12,485 nt of DNA. Origin: JBEKDJ01 sp050014415. Lineage in GTDB: Bacteria; Desulfobacterota; BSN033; UBA1163. This document shows positions 1 through 6,161 of this stretch, one piece after another (the first letter of the stretch is position 1; each line of letters starts with the position of its first letter). The DNA lies in contig JBEKDJ010000126.1 in assembly GCA_050014415.1 (NCBI GenBank), positions 1-12,485 of the forward strand, written 5' to 3'. Made by a program: the position numbers and the translations under genes. The notes beneath the pieces are model-generated. The model worked only from the letters and a program-made list of their open reading frames with translations. It ran no database searches and was not told the DNA's origin.

Positions 1-99
1 GCTCGCAAAACACATAGCTATTCCACATGTCAGGAGAAACCCAAAGAACATAGCATCGTGATCTTTCCAGGCAGCCTCCAGAGCTTCATCAGAGGCCAT
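1..99 (-). CDS. Partial hypothetical protein running off the left edge
   Basis: Reading leftwards on the minus strand from an ATG at 99, the frame is open to the window edge for 33 codons and gives a natural-looking peptide: an acidic stretch (MASDEALEAAWKDHD) followed by a hydrophobic segment (AMFFGFLLTCGIAMCFAS) that may begin a membrane helix. The same frame stays open upstream to about 265, and the codons just before the ATG also look coding (for example EVSDQGNYEKSPNPIG), so the true start may lie further right at a non-ATG codon, or the gene may be damaged there. A purine-rich AGGAAGGAGGAGG at about 178-166 would be a good ribosome binding site but has no in-frame start at the proper distance. 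The family is not recognised. The C-terminus lies outside the window. Confidence 0.4.
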   Translation of the reverse strand, partial: MASDEALEAAWKDHDAMFFGFLLTCGIAMCFAS

Positions 100-184
100 T
101 GCCGGCACACTCTTTTCCAATCCGATGGGGTTGGGAGACTTCTCATAATTCCCCTGATCAGATACCTCCTCCTTCCTGCAACTA

Positions 185-292
185 TCACTTTGATAGATCC
201 GAAAAGTAGTGTATATTACCAACTGGTGTTGTCGCTTCGTGGGCCTCTTTAAGGCGCAAACGGATTTGCTTATCCAGCGGAATATCGGCAAC
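185..292 (-). pseudogene. Possible C-terminal remnant of a small gene
   Basis: A 35-codon minus-strand frame ends in TGA at 187-185, immediately before the AGGAAGGAGGAGG sequence of the next gene. Its peptide (VADIPLDKQIRLRLKEAH and onward, ending GNIHYFSDLSK) looks like real protein, but it has no ATG/GTG start and is closed upstream by TAG at 295-293. I read it as the tail of a gene whose front has been lost or frameshifted. The family is not recognised. Confidence 0.2.
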
Positions 293-338
293 CTAAAAAA
301 TAGAACTTTCAACTTATAAAACATGAATTGATCGGGGT

Positions 339-1127
339 GTGAAGATGGAGATTATAGGTTCGGTTTTTGATTTTATTGAAAAGCTTCCGGTCCCGATGTG
401 GTTATGGCCCGCGGGGTTATTTGCTTTTCTTCTGGCCATGCTCGTCTTTCATTTGACTTTGGAGGTGCGCCGTGGTTCGATGTGGAAAAGGGCAGCGATG
501 ACACTCGGCTTTGAACACAGGGATGAAGATACCTCCCTGGCCGACAGGTTTAAGTTCCTCGTTTCGTTCTATGATGTCGGTGGGTTCGATACGCGTTCAT
601 TTGACGTTCTGACCGGTGAATCAGCTAGCGCGCAAACCTGGCTTCTCGATCATGGCAGCGGAAAACCACGCACGTTACGGACGGCATGCATCATGCGCAC
701 GAGTGAGCTTCAAGCTCCGTACTTTCATCTTTGGCAGAGGCCGAGCCTAAGCCTCCGCCTGCGCCGTCCCCTTCAGCCGGAAATAGTTTTTGAAGAGGAT
801 GCCGATTTTTCCCATATCTTTGTCTTGTCGGCTGAGAACCCGGAGGCTGTGCGCAATCTATTCGTTCCCGTGGTGCGTGAGCACTTTAAGCGGATTTTTC
901 ATCGATGCCGAGAGATCGAGAAATTAAACAATGACTGGCTGACGATCCTAATGTTGCGAGTTTCTAACGGGATCGGACGATTCGAGGTCGAGGCTTCTGG
1001 TGACACGCTGAGCGTTCATCTCAGCCGCATCATTAACCCGCGTGGTGCGGCAGATTTCCTTGCATTGACCGCAGAGACGCGAGAAATTCTCCAGCGCGAG
1101 CAGAACGAAGCCAAAGTGGCCCAATAA
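339..1127 (+). CDS. Single-pass membrane protein of unknown function
   Basis: A 262-residue protein starting at GTG 339; an ATG two codons later (345) is an equally good start, with the GGGG at 335-338 as the only SD-like bases. A short N-terminal stretch is followed by one transmembrane helix at about residues 20-41, then RR (44-45) and a soluble, presumably cytoplasmic domain of about 215 residues. The layout (one helix, an 'R..W...A...GF' stretch just after it, then an alternating strand/loop domain with 'DFSHIFVLSAENPEAVRNLF' at about 157-176) resembles a widespread group of uncharacterised bacterial membrane proteins whose domain carries a 'peFs..y.l.g.de.avr.lf' signature. No catalytic motif is seen. 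It stands alone: the gene to its left is on the other strand, and a 149-bp mobile repeat lies between it and the next gene. Confidence 0.85.
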   Translation: MKMEIIGSVFDFIEKLPVPMWLWPAGLFAFLLAMLVFHLTLEVRRGSMWKRAAMTLGFEHRDEDTSLADRFKFLVSFYDVGGFDTRSFDVLTGESASAQTWLLDHGSGKPRTLRTACIMRTSELQAPYFHLWQRPSLSLRLRRPLQPEIVFEEDADFSHIFVLSAENPEAVRNLFVPVVREHFKRIFHRCREIEKLNNDWLTILMLRVSNGIGRFEVEASGDTLSVHLSRIINPRGAADFLALTAETREILQREQNEAKVAQ

Positions 1128-1296
1128 GCTGATCTATTGGGTACCATGAGGATGGTGGATCGGGAGAGGAAGACGACGGCAGAATATTCTCAGGAAGATC
1201 TATCTAACGAAGGTTCTCCATGGGGATCTGTGTCTGGTCAACATGAAAAGAGAGAGTATGTGACTGGCATTTGAGCCTCGGTGCCTGGTGTGTTAT
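1128..1296. other. Intergenic stretch with one doubtful 42-codon ORF
   Basis: Nothing firm lies between the membrane-protein gene and the MITE-like element. A + strand frame from ATG 1146 to TGA 1274 encodes 42 polar residues (begins MRMVDRERKTTAEYSQED, ends EKREYVTGI). It has no convincing ribosome binding site and is more likely a gene remnant or chance. Confidence 0.3.
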
Positions 1297-1445
1297 CTTA
1301 GAGCTTATCCGTAAATAATGATTGCTTGTAATGTCCCCCTTTGGAAAAGGGGGATTTAGGGGGATTTGCCAATGGTTGACACGTTAAATCCCCCCTCGCC
1401 CCCCTTTACTAAAGGGGGGAAAATTATTTGAGGATAAGTTCTTAG
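1297..1445. mobile_element. MITE-like element with 23-bp terminal inverted repeats
   Basis: The outer arms 1297-1319 and 1423-1445 are inverted repeats matching at 19 of 23 positions (CTTAGAGCTTATCC... and, on the other strand, CTAAGAACTTATCC...). Inside are runs of the type CCCCCTTTGGAAAAGGGGG and GGATTTAGGGGGATTT facing CCCCCCTCGCCCCCCTTT and AAAGGGGGG, so the whole 149 bp can fold into a long hairpin. It encodes nothing. The size, terminal inverted repeats and internal palindrome fit a non-autonomous miniature transposable element; such C-run/G-run elements are often present in many copies in a genome. No clear target-site duplication is visible. Confidence 0.65.
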
Positions 1446-1466
1446 TTCTGGAGATGAGGTCATAAG

Positions 1467-1491
1467 CAGTAGCCATACAGTAGCCATACAG
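1467..1491 (+). repeat. 11-bp tandem duplication before the VOC gene
   Basis: The unit CAGTAGCCATA occurs twice in a row (1467-1477, 1478-1488), followed by CAG. It ends a few bases before the GGAGAG ribosome binding site of the next gene, so it lies in that gene's 5' untranslated region or promoter. It may be simple replication slippage. Confidence 0.7.
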
Positions 1492-1504
1492 AAAGGAGAG
1501 TAAC

Positions 1505-1954
1505 ATGAAGAAAAACACGGCAGCAGGATCACCCTTTTCGAAGTTGATACAGGTAGGGGTCGTGGTCAAGGATTTGGACAAAGCTGTTGAGCGCCTGTCG
1601 TCCTTGGGCATAGGCCCATTTACACCTATGCTTCTACCACCCGACGCGGAGCAATGGCTTCGAGGCAAGCCTCTCGTTGCCAAGGTCAAGATAAGTGGCG
1701 CTAGATTGGGCGAAGTAGAACTTGAGCTGATCCAGCCGGTTGAAGGAGAGTCCCCGCACCAAGAATTCCTGGATAGCAAAGGGGAGGGTATTCAACATAT
1801 AGCGTTTGCTGTAGATGACCTTGACCAGGAAGTAGCCAAGCTTACGAAGCAGGGGGTTAGCGTGCTGCTCAGTGCTAATCTACCCGATGTTCGTGTTGCT
1901 TACCTCGATCTTGGCGTCGGCGGTCTCGTTACCGAGCTGATTCAAAGAAAATAG
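1505..1954 (+). CDS. VOC-superfamily protein, methylmalonyl-CoA epimerase-like
   Basis: A 149-residue protein starting at ATG 1505, seven bases after a good ribosome binding site (AAGGAGAG). It shows the paired beta-alpha-beta-beta-beta architecture of the vicinal oxygen chelate fold. First half: LIQVGVVVKDLDKAVERL at 14-31, SLGIGPF and VELELIQP. Second half: GEGIQHIAFAVDDLDQEV at 93-110, with VTELIQ near the end. The length is typical of methylmalonyl-CoA epimerase and glyoxalase-I-type enzymes. By position the metal ligands would be Q16, E74, H98 and E144. The first is His in classical epimerases, so the substrate is uncertain: a divalent-metal isomerase or lyase acting on a CoA ester or other small molecule is the most one can say. 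No methylmalonyl-CoA mutase or carboxylase gene is nearby. It appears to be a single-gene unit with no convincing terminator after it. Confidence 0.85.
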   Translation: MKKNTAAGSPFSKLIQVGVVVKDLDKAVERLSSLGIGPFTPMLLPPDAEQWLRGKPLVAKVKISGARLGEVELELIQPVEGESPHQEFLDSKGEGIQHIAFAVDDLDQEVAKLTKQGVSVLLSANLPDVRVAYLDLGVGGLVTELIQRK

Positions 1955-2478
1955 TGGAAAGGGGTAGTTTTATCCCCACCTCGTTCATTTCTACCTGGTC
2001 AGATACCTATTTCTTACAGAAATCGCTGGTTTTGAGAGCGACGTTGGAGTGAAGAGAAGTAGGTCTACTCGTTGACCTCCAGTGATCTTGGCAGTACATT
2101 ACAGATTTTGAGTGGAATCATGAATCATAATGGTAAGGTTTCAGAATGTCTAACGGCTCATTGGTTTGATGACGGCGAGGACGAGTTCTTAAGAATAGGA
2201 AACACGACCCTCAGACTATAGAAAACATGGTTCTAGTAAGTTTGGCTCAGCCCCTGTTAACTAACTCCAAGACTGGCTAAAATCTTCAGTTGGGTGACAA
2301 AATTTCGATCAGGTGAGAATAATTTAGCCGCATTCATTCTTCGGAATCCTCTAAACATTTTTCCTATTTTACCTTAAATTCCGAATAGTTTAACTTGAAA
2401 ACATCTGAATTTAGTTGGTTGGTACTTATTTTGCTTGTTATGAATACTAACCTACATATCATATGGAATGCATCCAAA
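1955..2478. other. Long intergenic region with no firm gene
   Basis: About 520 bp without a supported gene. A 33-codon frame on the + strand (ATG 2120 to TAG 2221, peptide MNHNGKVSECLTAHWFDD and onward) reads well but has a weak ribosome binding site. An AT-rich stretch just before the HD-GYP gene offers a possible promoter, TTGCTT 2431-2436 and TACATA 2453-2458 with a 16-bp spacer; if it is real, translation of that gene must start at 2479 or later. Confidence 0.4.
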
Positions 2479-3831
2479 ATGCTTCGAAGCATCAGGTCCA
2501 AGCTCACCCTCTTTGTGTTCCTTCTCCTTATCTTCACCACTCTTGTATTCTCCCTCGCCACGGTCAAGATTATGAATCAGACCGTCCTGAATGAGATTAT
2601 CAAGAGGGCGGAATCTTTGAGTAAAAACTCGGCTGCGGTGGCAGCATATAGTTTGATCTCCGGTGATGTGTTGGGTATGGATCACCTTGTTTTTAAAGGA
2701 AAAGAATCAAACAATGATGTGGAATATGTTGCTATCATCGACAAAAATACGAATGTTGTGGCCCACAGTGATATTAAGAAGAGGGGGGAGACTCTCAAAA
2801 CGGCCGATGGAAATTTGATCAAGAGGAATGCGGATGGAACGGTTATCAGAGAGATCTCGCTTTCCTCCGGCAAAGTCTTCGAGATTTCCACCCCGATTGT
2901 TTTCAAGGACAGACTACTGGGGACGGTCATCGTTGGAGTGAACCAATCGGTGCTTTTGGAGGCCCAACGGTTAGCCCGTCATAGAATCTTCGTGACATTG
3001 ATGGTCACCCTCTTGGCGGGTCTGATCGGCATTCTGGGGCTATCCTTTTTCATCACGAGGCCTATCAGAGAACTCTCCTCCGGAGTAGAAAAACTAAAAG
3101 GAGGGGAAAGAACGAGGCCTCTTCGGGTCTTCGCAAAGGATGAACTTGGAAAATTGACGGAAAGTTTTAATAGCATGAGCGAGTTGATTACGGATCAGAA
3201 GAAGGAACTATTCAAATATACTCAAGAGTTGGAGGAAGCCTATGTCTCCATCCTGAGAGTTTTGGCCACGGCCATTGACGCTCGGGACCCCTATACGCTC
3301 GGTCATTCGACGAGAGTGGCTTTACATTCTTTGATGATTGGTGAAGAGATTGGTCTCAAGGAAAATGAGCTTGAAGAACTTGAAATTGCATCTCTTTTTC
3401 ACGATGTGGGGAAGCTCAAAACCCCAGATGCGATCTTATTTAAAAGTAGATCTCTGGATTCGACAGAATACGATGAGATGAGACACCATCCGGAGGATGG
3501 CGCAGAGATTCTAGCGAAGGTGAAATCGCTTCAGAAATATGCCCCACCGGTGAAGCACCATCATGAGTACTATAACGGAAAGGGATACCCGGACGGACTG
3601 GATGGCGACAGGATTCCCCTCTATGCAGCGATAATCTCCATAGCGGATACCTATGATGCCATGACTTCAACGAGGCCTTACAGGAAGGCCCTGTCCAAAG
3701 CAGAAGCCTTCAGAGAACTGGAGAAGGGGGCAGGAAGACAGTTTCACCCTGATCTGGTAAACGCCTTCTTAAAGGCGATAAAGAAAAGGGACCGATCATC
3801 GCCGCATTCGCATCTGTCCAAGGTGATATGA
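2479..3831 (+). CDS. Membrane-bound HD-GYP cyclic-di-GMP phosphodiesterase with HAMP domain
   Basis: A 450-residue sensor-effector. A first TM helix (about 9-29) and a second (about 171-192) flank an extracytoplasmic sensor of about 140 residues that resembles a Cache-type fold. Then come a HAMP domain (about 192-245, starting TRPIREL), a short coiled coil and a C-terminal HD-GYP domain (about 255-435). All hallmark residues are present: H276 (GHSTR), H308-D309 with GK at 311-312, HHPEDGAEIL at 336-345, HHHE at 360-363, GYP at 369-371 and ADTYDAMTS at 389-397. It is therefore expected to hydrolyse c-di-GMP to pGpG/GMP in response to an outside signal. The frame is open from TTG 2395, but the extra 28 residues lack a ribosome binding site. 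ATG 2479 has GGAA ten bases upstream and gives the standard N-terminus. Its stop overlaps the start of the lipoprotein gene (ATGA), implying translational coupling. Confidence 0.93.
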   Translation: MLRSIRSKLTLFVFLLLIFTTLVFSLATVKIMNQTVLNEIIKRAESLSKNSAAVAAYSLISGDVLGMDHLVFKGKESNNDVEYVAIIDKNTNVVAHSDIKKRGETLKTADGNLIKRNADGTVIREISLSSGKVFEISTPIVFKDRLLGTVIVGVNQSVLLEAQRLARHRIFVTLMVTLLAGLIGILGLSFFITRPIRELSSGVEKLKGGERTRPLRVFAKDELGKLTESFNSMSELITDQKKELFKYTQELEEAYVSILRVLATAIDARDPYTLGHSTRVALHSLMIGEEIGLKENELEELEIASLFHDVGKLKTPDAILFKSRSLDSTEYDEMRHHPEDGAEILAKVKSLQKYAPPVKHHHEYYNGKGYPDGLDGDRIPLYAAIISIADTYDAMTSTRPYRKALSKAEAFRELEKGAGRQFHPDLVNAFLKAIKKRDRSSPHSHLSKVI

Positions 3832-5012
3832 GAAAAGATTTACAAAAAAAAGTGATCTTCTCCCTGGGGATTTTCTTGTTTCTGTCCTTTTCTTCGTGTA
3901 GTTGGATGAAGAACGAGCAGGTACAAAGAGAGCAGCCGCAAAATCAAGTTGGTCATGCAGACCAGCAGGCTCAATCAGCCCTTGAGGCAGGGGAATTCCA
4001 AAAGGCCATTGATATTTACGAAGAGGTCTACAAAAAATACCCTGAGGATGCCACAGTTCGAAGTGGGTACATCAGGACACTGGAGTCAATCAGGAGCACC
4101 GGAGATCGAGATTTCGAAAGAAATCATTTCGAATTGGCTGGCAATATTTATGGGATTTTGGCGAAAAATTGGCTCCACTTTTCGGGTTTCAGTCCGTCCC
4201 TTTCATTCAACAGAGACTCACTGGAAAAGAAGATAAAAACGAGCAGGATTCTTTTGGGCGAAAAGCAGGCCTTGTCCTATCTAGCGGCAGGGGAATTCCA
4301 AAAGGCCATTGATATTTACGAAGAGGTCTACAAAAAATACCCTGAGGATGCCACAGTTCGGAGTGGCTACATCAGGACACTGGAGTCAATCAGGAGCACC
4401 GGAGATCGAAATTTCGAAAGAAATCATTTCGAATTGGCTGGCAATATTTATGGGATATTGGCGAGAAATTGGCTCCACTTTTCCGGTGTCAGTCCATCGC
4501 TCTCATTTAGCACAGACTTCCTGGAAAAAAAGATAAAAACGAGCAGGATTCTTCTGGGCGAAAAGCAGGCCTTATCCTATCTAGCGGCAGGGGAATTCCA
4601 AAAGGCCATTGATATTCATATAGAGGTCTACAAAAAATACCCTGAGGATGCCGCAGTGCGCAGTAGCTACATTAGGACACTGGAGTTGATCAGGAGCACC
4701 GCAGACCAAGCCTTTGAAAGAAGTAATTTTGAATTGGCTGGAGGTATCTATGGATTATTGCTAAAACATTTCTCCTCCATCACTTATTTCAACGGTTCCT
4801 ATTCCTCTGACAGACGGGTTTTGGCCGAAAAGATGAAGACCTGTAAGAAAATCCTTTTTGAAAATGGCCTTGAGAAATATAGATCGGGCACCCTGGATCA
4901 GGCTATCTCCATATGGAAGGGTATCCTCGCCTTCGATCCCGAAGATCAAGAGATTAAGAAGACTTTGGATATTGCGATCCTGCAGTCGCATAACCTCGAG
5001 AAGACCAAGTAA
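3828..5012 (+). CDS. TPR-like repeat lipoprotein
   Basis: A 394-residue protein whose ATG overlaps the stop of the HD-GYP gene by four bases. The N-terminus is a lipoprotein signal: KK at 7-8, a hydrophobic core, and lipobox FSSC with the lipidated cysteine at 24, followed by a Gln/Glu-rich linker. Three 100-residue units follow (about 51-150, 151-250, 251-345). Each begins with a TPR-like helical hairpin (AGEFQKAIDIYEEVYKKYPE) and continues through EDATVRSGYIRTLESIRS, a second hairpin around FELAGNIYGILA and a Ser/Phe-rich loop. A last canonical TPR (about 346-394, GTLDQAISIWKGILAFDPED) closes the protein. Units 1 and 2 are almost identical; unit 3 drifts. TPR proteins scaffold protein-protein contacts. 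Anchored to a membrane and coupled to a c-di-GMP phosphodiesterase, this one could serve a surface or secretion complex, but that is inference. Repeat number may vary between strains. Confidence 0.9.
   Translation: MRKDLQKKVIFSLGIFLFLSFSSCSWMKNEQVQREQPQNQVGHADQQAQSALEAGEFQKAIDIYEEVYKKYPEDATVRSGYIRTLESIRSTGDRDFERNHFELAGNIYGILAKNWLHFSGFSPSLSFNRDSLEKKIKTSRILLGEKQALSYLAAGEFQKAIDIYEEVYKKYPEDATVRSGYIRTLESIRSTGDRNFERNHFELAGNIYGILARNWLHFSGVSPSLSFSTDFLEKKIKTSRILLGEKQALSYLAAGEFQKAIDIHIEVYKKYPEDAAVRSSYIRTLELIRSTADQAFERSNFELAGGIYGLLLKHFSSITYFNGSYSSDRRVLAEKMKTCKKILFENGLEKYRSGTLDQAISIWKGILAFDPEDQEIKKTLDIAILQSHNLEKTK
3984..4840 (+). repeat. Three in-frame 300-bp tandem repeats within the lipoprotein gene
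   Basis: The block GGGGAATTCCAAAAGGCC recurs at 3990, 4290 and 4590, an exact period of 300 bp (100 codons). Copies 1 (3984-4283) and 2 (4284-4583) differ at only scattered positions. Copy 3 (from 4584) diverges progressively after about 4700 and loses similarity near 4840. The pattern indicates recent unequal crossing-over within the gene. Confidence 0.95.
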
Positions 5013-5057
5013 CAGGAACTTACTTCAGCTCCTGAGAGGAATCAGTCACAATCTCAA

Positions 5058-5094
5058 AAAGAAGAGGTTAGCCAAAATGGCTAACCTCTTCTTT
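5058..5094. terminator. Strong hairpin terminator, bidirectional, mainly for tRNA-Ala
   Basis: A perfect 17-bp stem (5058-5074 with 5078-5094, core GAAGAGGTTAGCCA) closes a 3-nt loop. Read on the minus strand it starts four bases after the tRNA 3' end and is followed by a T-rich run (TTCTTTTTGAG), an ideal intrinsic terminator for the tRNA. In the + direction it lies about 45 bp after the lipoprotein stop codon and ends in CTTCTTT, so it probably ends the HD-GYP/lipoprotein operon too. Confidence 0.88.
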
Positions 5095-5098
5095 CATT

Positions 5099-5174
5099 TG
5101 GTGGAGCAGAGCGGATTCGAACCGCCGACCTACACGCTGCGAACGTGTCGCTCTCCCAGCTGAGCTACTGCCCC
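5099..5174 (-). tRNA. tRNA-Ala (anticodon CGC)
   Basis: The minus strand folds as a complete 76-nt tRNA with encoded CCA: acceptor GGGGCAG/CTGCTCC, D-arm GCTC..GAGC, anticodon stem ACACG/CGTGT with loop TTCGCAG, and T-arm GGCGG-TTCGAAT-CCGCT. The anticodon is CGC, reading GCG (alanine). The G3:U70 wobble pair, the main alanine identity element, is present. Its 5' end overlaps the last ten bases of the recombinase fragment, so its promoter must lie within that fragment or further upstream. Confidence 0.96.
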
Positions 5175-5551
5175 GCATGCTGTGATTTCAATTTGTTATA
5201 AGACTGGTTGTTTTGCTGGTCCGCCCTATTGTGACAGATTTGTGACACTTTTTCCAGTGTGTCCACAGCACTTCTTAAACTCTCAGGGTAATGATGGGCA
5301 TACCGCTGGGTCATCTGAGGACCCTTATGGCCTAAGATCAGCTGCACTTTATAAAGATCAACGCCATTCTGAACCATCCGTGTTGCAGCTGTGTGCCGCA
5401 GGTCATGAAATCTGAAGTCCATGACCGCAGCCTCCTTCAATGCTAACCTGAATGCCCTTTCAATGTTGTTATCTCGGATTGGAGTACCGTGACTGGTTGG
5501 AAATACAAGGTCGCTGTTGATAAGCCTTACCTTACAATCCCCACCCATCAA
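5165..5551 (-). CDS. Truncated tyrosine recombinase (phage-type integrase), C-terminal catalytic fragment
   Basis: A 128-residue frame from TTG 5551 covering only the second half of the catalytic domain: VFPTSHGTPIRD at 16-27, HDLRHTAATRM at 49-59 (the HxxR box, H49 and R52), LILGHK at 71-76 with H75, and TQRYAHHYPE with nucleophile Y84. The N-terminal core-binding domain and the first catalytic Arg box are missing; upstream the frame continues about 29 codons into unrelated sequence and then meets TAG. Full-length relatives have 300-400 residues, so this is a non-functional remnant. It lacks the extra helix typical of integron integrases (IntI) and looks like an ordinary phage/ICE integrase. 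Its last codons (GGG CAG TAG) are the first bases of the tRNA-Ala gene. The recombinase thus lies on the 5' side of the tRNA, unlike the usual arrangement at the 3' end. Confidence 0.8.
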   Translation of the reverse strand: MMGGDCKVRLINSDLVFPTSHGTPIRDNNIERAFRLALKEAAVMDFRFHDLRHTAATRMVQNGVDLYKVQLILGHKGPQMTQRYAHHYPESLRSAVDTLEKVSQICHNRADQQNNQSYNKLKSQHAGQ

Positions 5552-5633
5552 GGCATTGCTGTTTTTATCGAATTTACCACCCGCTCTATCCCTTGTTCCA
5601 CAAGGGTTGCACGTGGTAGGAGAAATGCGGAGT

Positions 5634-5945
5634 TTACCATTCTATGCTATCACTACGTTGATACCACTCTCCAAGGAGGATCCTGCTATAGGTGATTTTC
5701 TCCTCACGCTGCTTCAAGTCGTTTATGCGTTCCCTAAACTCTGGTTCTGGTACTTTAGCAAACTTACGAAATTCGGAAAGACGCTGATGAGAAACCTGCC
5801 GAACTTCGGCATCTTTCTTTTTCCCACGCCCACCTGTTTCTGCTGGCACTAACTCTCCCATCCTTTTCGCTGCTAGAAACTTAATCTCCCTGGCATGGTT
5901 TTCTGAATCTATACCTAAACGATGAGCCTTTGCATAGGCTTCCAA
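5634..5945 (-). CDS. Truncated phage-type hypothetical protein
   Basis: A 103-residue frame with a TTG start (5945). Its core (EAYAKAHRLGIDSENHAREI, then KRMGELVPAETGGRGKKKD and FAKVPEPEFRERINDL) matches the pattern of a family common in prophages and plasmids: 'A.eiklrAerr.Gell', a basic linker, then 'r...a.vPe..Fe..i'. The function of that family is unknown to me. The usual 30-40 N-terminal residues are absent, and sequence upstream of the TTG is a short dispersed repeat (5946-5981) that keeps the frame open without an ATG. The C-terminus (SRILLGEWYQRSDSIEW) does not look like the family's, and it abuts the recombinase fragment in another frame. Both ends therefore seem rearranged. Confidence 0.5.
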   Translation of the reverse strand: MEAYAKAHRLGIDSENHAREIKFLAAKRMGELVPAETGGRGKKKDAEVRQVSHQRLSEFRKFAKVPEPEFRERINDLKQREEKITYSRILLGEWYQRSDSIEW

Positions 5946-5981
5946 ATTGAGTAAGACGGGGGCTAAGAATTCGATGAAGGA
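5946..5981. repeat. Copy a of a 36-bp dispersed repeat
   Basis: About 36 bp, including ATTGAGTAA and ATTCGATGAAGGA, recur at 8224-8260 with one indel and a few substitutions. Both copies lie in non-coding sequence between cassette-type genes. Just right of this copy is a small hairpin (ACTTCCG...CGGAAGT, about 6014-6035). Confidence 0.6.
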
Positions 5982-6059
5982 GTGGCAGGGGAAATGTTTT
6001 ACCTACTACTATTCACTTCCGCATCGTTCCGGAAGTTGAGGATTACCAACTCAAATAAA

Positions 6060-6161
6060 GGATAACGTCTGTGATTAGTGGGCGCGGACATAATATTGGT
6101 GGAACGCTTAGAGATTTGCTTGCCTCCCTCCACTGCAACACATTGCTAGACCCGTTGTCAA
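6060..6161 (-). other. Possible degenerate attC site after the Ntn-hydrolase-like gene
   Basis: Directly after the stop codon of the upstream gene the minus strand has an R''-like TTGACAAC (6161-6154). About 100 bp on it has an R'-like GTTATCC (6066-6060). Between them AGTGG-A-GGG faces CCCACT, the L''/L' pairing with one unpaired A that is typical of attC sites. It does not share the ATGCACCGGA element of the two better sites, so this is tentative. Confidence 0.35.

Noticed and set aside
58..252. 64-codon + strand frame near the left edge
   Set aside because: Antisense to a more protein-like minus-strand frame; no ribosome binding site.
1384..1779. 131-codon minus-strand frame
   Set aside because: It runs through the MITE-like element and is antisense to the well-supported VOC gene; its end is just the translated G/C-run repeat.
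1961..1977. GGGG...CCCC hairpin after the VOC gene as a terminator
   Set aside because: The stem is only about four to five base pairs and no T-tract follows.
3949..4536. Two repeated alternative frames inside the lipoprotein gene
   Set aside because: They are +1 shadows of the 300-bp tandem repeat; the in-frame lipoprotein with signal peptide and TPR pattern explains the sequence.
3984..4840. Regularly spaced repeats as a CRISPR array
   Set aside because: The 300-bp units are contiguous and coding, with no short repeat/spacer structure.
5165..5551. Recombinase fragment as the integron integrase of the cassette array
   Set aside because: It lacks the extra helical patch of IntI, and its boxes (HDLRHTAATRM, LGHK..QMTQRYAHH) fit an ordinary phage-type integrase; it is also truncated.
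5590..5606. CCCTTGT-TCC-ACAAGGG hairpin
   Set aside because: A perfect seven-base stem, but without a T-tract and lying in rearranged coding remnants; not enough for a terminator or attachment site.
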